Source: an uncultured bacterium (GTDB taxonomy: Bacteria > Actinomycetota > Coriobacteriia > Coriobacteriales > Coriobacteriaceae). From it: a stretch of DNA of 8,634 nucleotides. This document shows, piece after piece, positions 6,842-8,634 of this stretch. A program made the translations under genes and the position numbers. The stretch lies in contig CAJMPF010000062.1 of NCBI GenBank assembly GCA_905215195.1, positions 1 to 8,634 of the forward strand, in the 5' to 3' direction. Positions within the stretch are counted from its first letter, which is position 1, and each line of letters opens with the position of its first letter. Under the pieces are notes generated by a model. That model had not been told where the DNA came from and searched no databases. It worked only from the letters and a program-made list of their open reading frames with translations.

Positions 6842-6904
6842 CGGCATTTCATGTGCGCCACTAAATAGCTAAATGCCGAACCGCTGCTCGAGGCGGCGCA
6901 CATG
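6842..6904. repeat. Two interleaved perfect inverted repeats
   Basis: Arm A CGGCATTT (6842-6849) pairs with AAATGCCG (6871-6878). Arm B CATGTGCGCC (6850-6859) pairs with GGCGCACATG (6895-6904). The order is A-B-A'-B', so the two helices cross; in RNA they would form a pseudoknot or two mutually exclusive folds. A and B abut with no spacer. The last arm ends 9 bp before the TATAAT at 6914, so the element is upstream of the likely plus-strand transcript and would be in RNA only if a start lies further out, or on the minus-strand transcript. Confidence 0.65.
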
Positions 6905-6913
6905 GCGGCAGGG

Positions 6914-6919
6914 TATAAT
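6914..6919 (+). promoter_or_regulatory. -10 box TATAAT of the plus-strand gene
   Basis: A perfect TATAAT 34 bp before the start codon at 6954. No good -35 is seen at 16-18 bp (the place is GC-rich), so an activator may be needed, with the inverted repeats directly upstream as possible binding sites. A transcript from here would have a leader of about 30 nt containing the GGAGG ribosome site at 6943-6947. Confidence 0.6.
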
Positions 6920-6953
6920 TTGATTATCATAGATAGCAATTTGGAGGTGCCCC

Positions 6954-7427
6954 ATGAATGTCCCCGACGCGCTCCAAAACATCCGCTCAAAACACCCCGT
7001 CGCATATGTGGTTCTCTATCTCTTTGTCGGCTGGGCATTGCTGGTTGTCATCACCCATGCCATAGCCTTTGGAGCAGAACTGCTGATAGCCAGCTCGGAC
7101 CAGCCCATCGTCAAATGGGAAGCGACCGATGAGTGCACCGACGGAACTCGAACCATTTACTACAACAGCCCGTCCCTCTACCAAGAGTTCAAGGTCAAGA
7201 TAAAGGACTCCAAGATTGTCGATGCCGAACTAGGCTCTTTATCGACAATCGGAGCAACCGTCAACGCCGAGCAAGTCGAGCACACGGACAGCCATGCGAC
7301 GTATCGTATCGACCTCAGCATCCTAGGCCGACCGTCACGTACCTGTCTGCTCGAATGCGAGATACGCGGCACCGCGTTGCACATGTCCGAAATACAGATG
7401 CGCCCGGGCAAAGAGATCTCTTCTTGA
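6954..7427 (+). CDS. Small membrane-anchored protein of unknown function
   Basis: A 157-residue protein that I do not recognise. The start ATG 6954 has GGAGG at 6943-6947 (6-bp spacing) and a TATAAT box upstream. Seen: a short polar N-terminus, one hydrophobic segment (about 17-46), then about 110 residues with alternating polar and hydrophobic stretches (KVKIKDSKIVDAEL, ATYRIDLSIL, CLLECEIRG) that look like a small beta-rich domain. Cys61, Cys131 and Cys135 would be outside the membrane if the N-terminus is inside. It is the only plus-strand gene in the window, convergent with dnaX (21 bp between stops), and its codons are less GC-rich than those of its neighbours. Both facts suggest later insertion into the dnaX-ybaB-recR cluster. 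It is probably real because start signals, promoter and a coherent topology agree. Confidence 0.8.
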   Translation: MNVPDALQNIRSKHPVAYVVLYLFVGWALLVVITHAIAFGAELLIASSDQPIVKWEATDECTDGTRTIYYNSPSLYQEFKVKIKDSKIVDAELGSLSTIGATVNAEQVEHTDSHATYRIDLSILGRPSRTCLLECEIRGTALHMSEIQMRPGKEISS

Positions 7428-7448
7428 GCAGCATACCCGCCCGCACGG

Positions 7449-8634
7449 TTACTCCACCGGTTTGAAGATGGTGGCCTGACCGAAGACGCTGCGGATGAGG
7501 TCTTTGGCCTCGTCCTCGGTCTGCGGGATACTCGGGGCTGCGCCCTGGTGGCCGAAGGGGCTGCCGGCACCGGGGTTGGACTCCCAGGGAGCTGCAGGAG
7601 CGTCCTCCTCTTTGGGGGCAGCCGCAGCGGGCTTGGGCGCGGGCGCCGCACCCGGCACGTCGAACGGAGGCAGATCGTCCCCGCTCGCATCGCCAGCGAA
7701 GCCGCCGACCATAGCGTCGTCGTAGGGCACCTGCTCGGATTCCCACGGCGCGGACTGCGCGACAGGCTGAGCCTTGGGGGCAGCCGAGCGCTCGGGCGCA
7801 CGAGGTGCGGGCTCGGTCGGGAGCTTACCCGTGGCAGGAGCGCCGGCGGGGTTGTCGGAGCGTAGCCAGGGGGCTTTGCCCAGGTCAGACGACTTGGGCG
7901 CGGGCGAGACGGGCTTGGGCGCGGGTGTCGGAGCAGCCGGTTTGGGCGCCGCGGGCTTAGGCGCCGACGGGGTCGATGCCGCTACCGGTGCCGTTTGCTG
8001 CTGCGACGCGCTGGCGCTCGAGGATGCAGGGGCCGCCGAGAACACGGGTTGCGGGTCCGCAGATGCCGCAGCCCGTGCAGATGGAGAATGCTCCTCATGT
8101 TGAGGAGCCGGCGTGCCACCCCCATCCAGGACATAGTCGACGGTGCGACGACCGAAAACCGCGCAGACCGTCGGCAGGACCACCGACTGCGTATCGGCGC
8201 GACCGAGCATCTTGATGGCAAAAGTCGAACCCGCGGGGAACGAGACCGTGAGCTTGGAGCCGTCGTCGGCCGTGGCGCGGGCGTTGAGCAAAAGCCCTGC
8301 GTAGGAAGCCTGACGCGCCTTGACACGCTCGACGACCTCGGCCCATTTGCGCTGCAGCTCTCCGGCATCCTCGACCGCGGGCGTCTCGGCAGCACCGGCG
8401 GCGGCAACCTGGGCGGCATTGTTGGGCTGGGGCTTAGGTGCCGGAGCGGTGGCAGGCGCGGGGGCCGCAACGGGCTGAGGCGCAGGCGTTACAGGTTTGG
8501 GCGCCGACGCAGGAGCCGCGGACTTGGGCGCAGGCTGGGCAGCCGGAACAGCAGCGCCGCGGTCCCAAGGCATGCCGCCCTGATGCGCGGACGTAGCAGC
8601 GGGGGCGGCGGTCGCCGCAGGAGTAGCAGCACGG
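7449..8634 (-). CDS. dnaX: DNA polymerase III subunit gamma/tau, C-terminal part
   Basis: The C-terminal 394 codons of the clamp-loader subunit that places the sliding clamp on DNA and ties polymerases to the helicase; the ATPase part lies beyond the right edge. Seen, numbered from the first internal Met (8573): an Ala/Pro-rich linker to about 68, a folded domain at about 69-150 (ELQRKWAEVVERVKARQASY, then GSKLTVSFPAGSTFAIKML) that matches the actinobacterial DnaX domain, a second long Ala/Pro/Lys linker (about 152-350) and a short end DEAKDLIRSVFGQATIF. Trp-containing PW motifs recur in the linkers (residues 2, 235, 276, 329), and GDDLPPF is at 298-304. The frame is open to the window edge. 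Identity also rests on the neighbouring ybaB and recR. The low-complexity linkers are normal for actinobacterial DnaX. Confidence 0.93.
   Translation of the reverse strand, partial: RAATPAATAAPAATSAHQGGMPWDRGAAVPAAQPAPKSAAPASAPKPVTPAPQPVAAPAPATAPAPKPQPNNAAQVAAAGAAETPAVEDAGELQRKWAEVVERVKARQASYAGLLLNARATADDGSKLTVSFPAGSTFAIKMLGRADTQSVVLPTVCAVFGRRTVDYVLDGGGTPAPQHEEHSPSARAAASADPQPVFSAAPASSSASASQQQTAPVAASTPSAPKPAAPKPAAPTPAPKPVSPAPKSSDLGKAPWLRSDNPAGAPATGKLPTEPAPRAPERSAAPKAQPVAQSAPWESEQVPYDDAMVGGFAGDASGDDLPPFDVPGAAPAPKPAAAAPKEEDAPAAPWESNPGAGSPFGHQGAAPSIPQTEDEAKDLIRSVFGQATIFKPVE

Noticed and set aside
7411..7422. Palindrome AAGAGATCTCTT at the end of the plus-strand gene as a terminator
   Set aside because: It has no loop, an AT-rich stem and no U-tract; it also lies inside the coding sequence.
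7560..8100. Repetitive Ala/Pro/Lys-coding DNA as a CRISPR or tandem-repeat locus
   Set aside because: The repeats are irregular, stay in one reading frame and encode the DnaX linker.

Overview
The window is high-GC DNA (roughly 60-65% G+C by eye). Its gene content and style point to an anaerobic actinobacterium of the Coriobacteriia, probably Collinsella or a close relative. The reasons are a pyruvate:ferredoxin oxidoreductase, an Ala/Pro-rich actinobacterial-type DnaX, a DnaX/YbaB/RecR cluster and a Ser/Thr kinase plus FHA pair. The genus is an inference from style, not from a database match.

Layout. Seven of the eight genes read on the minus strand. From the right edge leftwards: (1) the C-terminal part of dnaX (7449-8634, running off the right edge); (2) a lone plus-strand gene (6954-7427) for a small membrane-anchored protein, convergent with dnaX; (3) a 338-bp non-coding region (6616-6953) rich in direct and inverted repeats; (4) ybaB and recR (6615-5685), a DNA-repair/nucleoid pair; (5) a 245-bp spacer (5440-5684) with hairpins, palindromes and a terminator-like structure; (6) a tight three-gene unit (5439-1742) for an exported Ser/Gly-linker protein, a membrane Ser/Thr protein kinase and an FHA-domain protein; (7) a terminator-like hairpin and about 340 bp with no convincing gene; (8) the N-terminal 446 codons of nifJ (1339-1, running off the left edge).

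How the genes work together. dnaX, ybaB and recR form a widely conserved chromosomal cluster for the clamp loader and recombinational repair. Here the plus-strand gene and its repeat-rich upstream region sit between dnaX and ybaB. The 5439-1742 unit is joined by an ATGA overlap and a 3-bp gap, so the three proteins are probably made together. The kinase would phosphorylate Thr residues that the FHA protein reads at the membrane, and the exported protein is a plausible external partner or substrate. This module is the most promising candidate for an under-described system. nifJ is a central catabolic gene (pyruvate to acetyl-CoA, CO2 and reduced ferredoxin) and is probably unrelated to the module.

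No rRNA, tRNA, CRISPR array, insertion sequence or phage gene was recognised.
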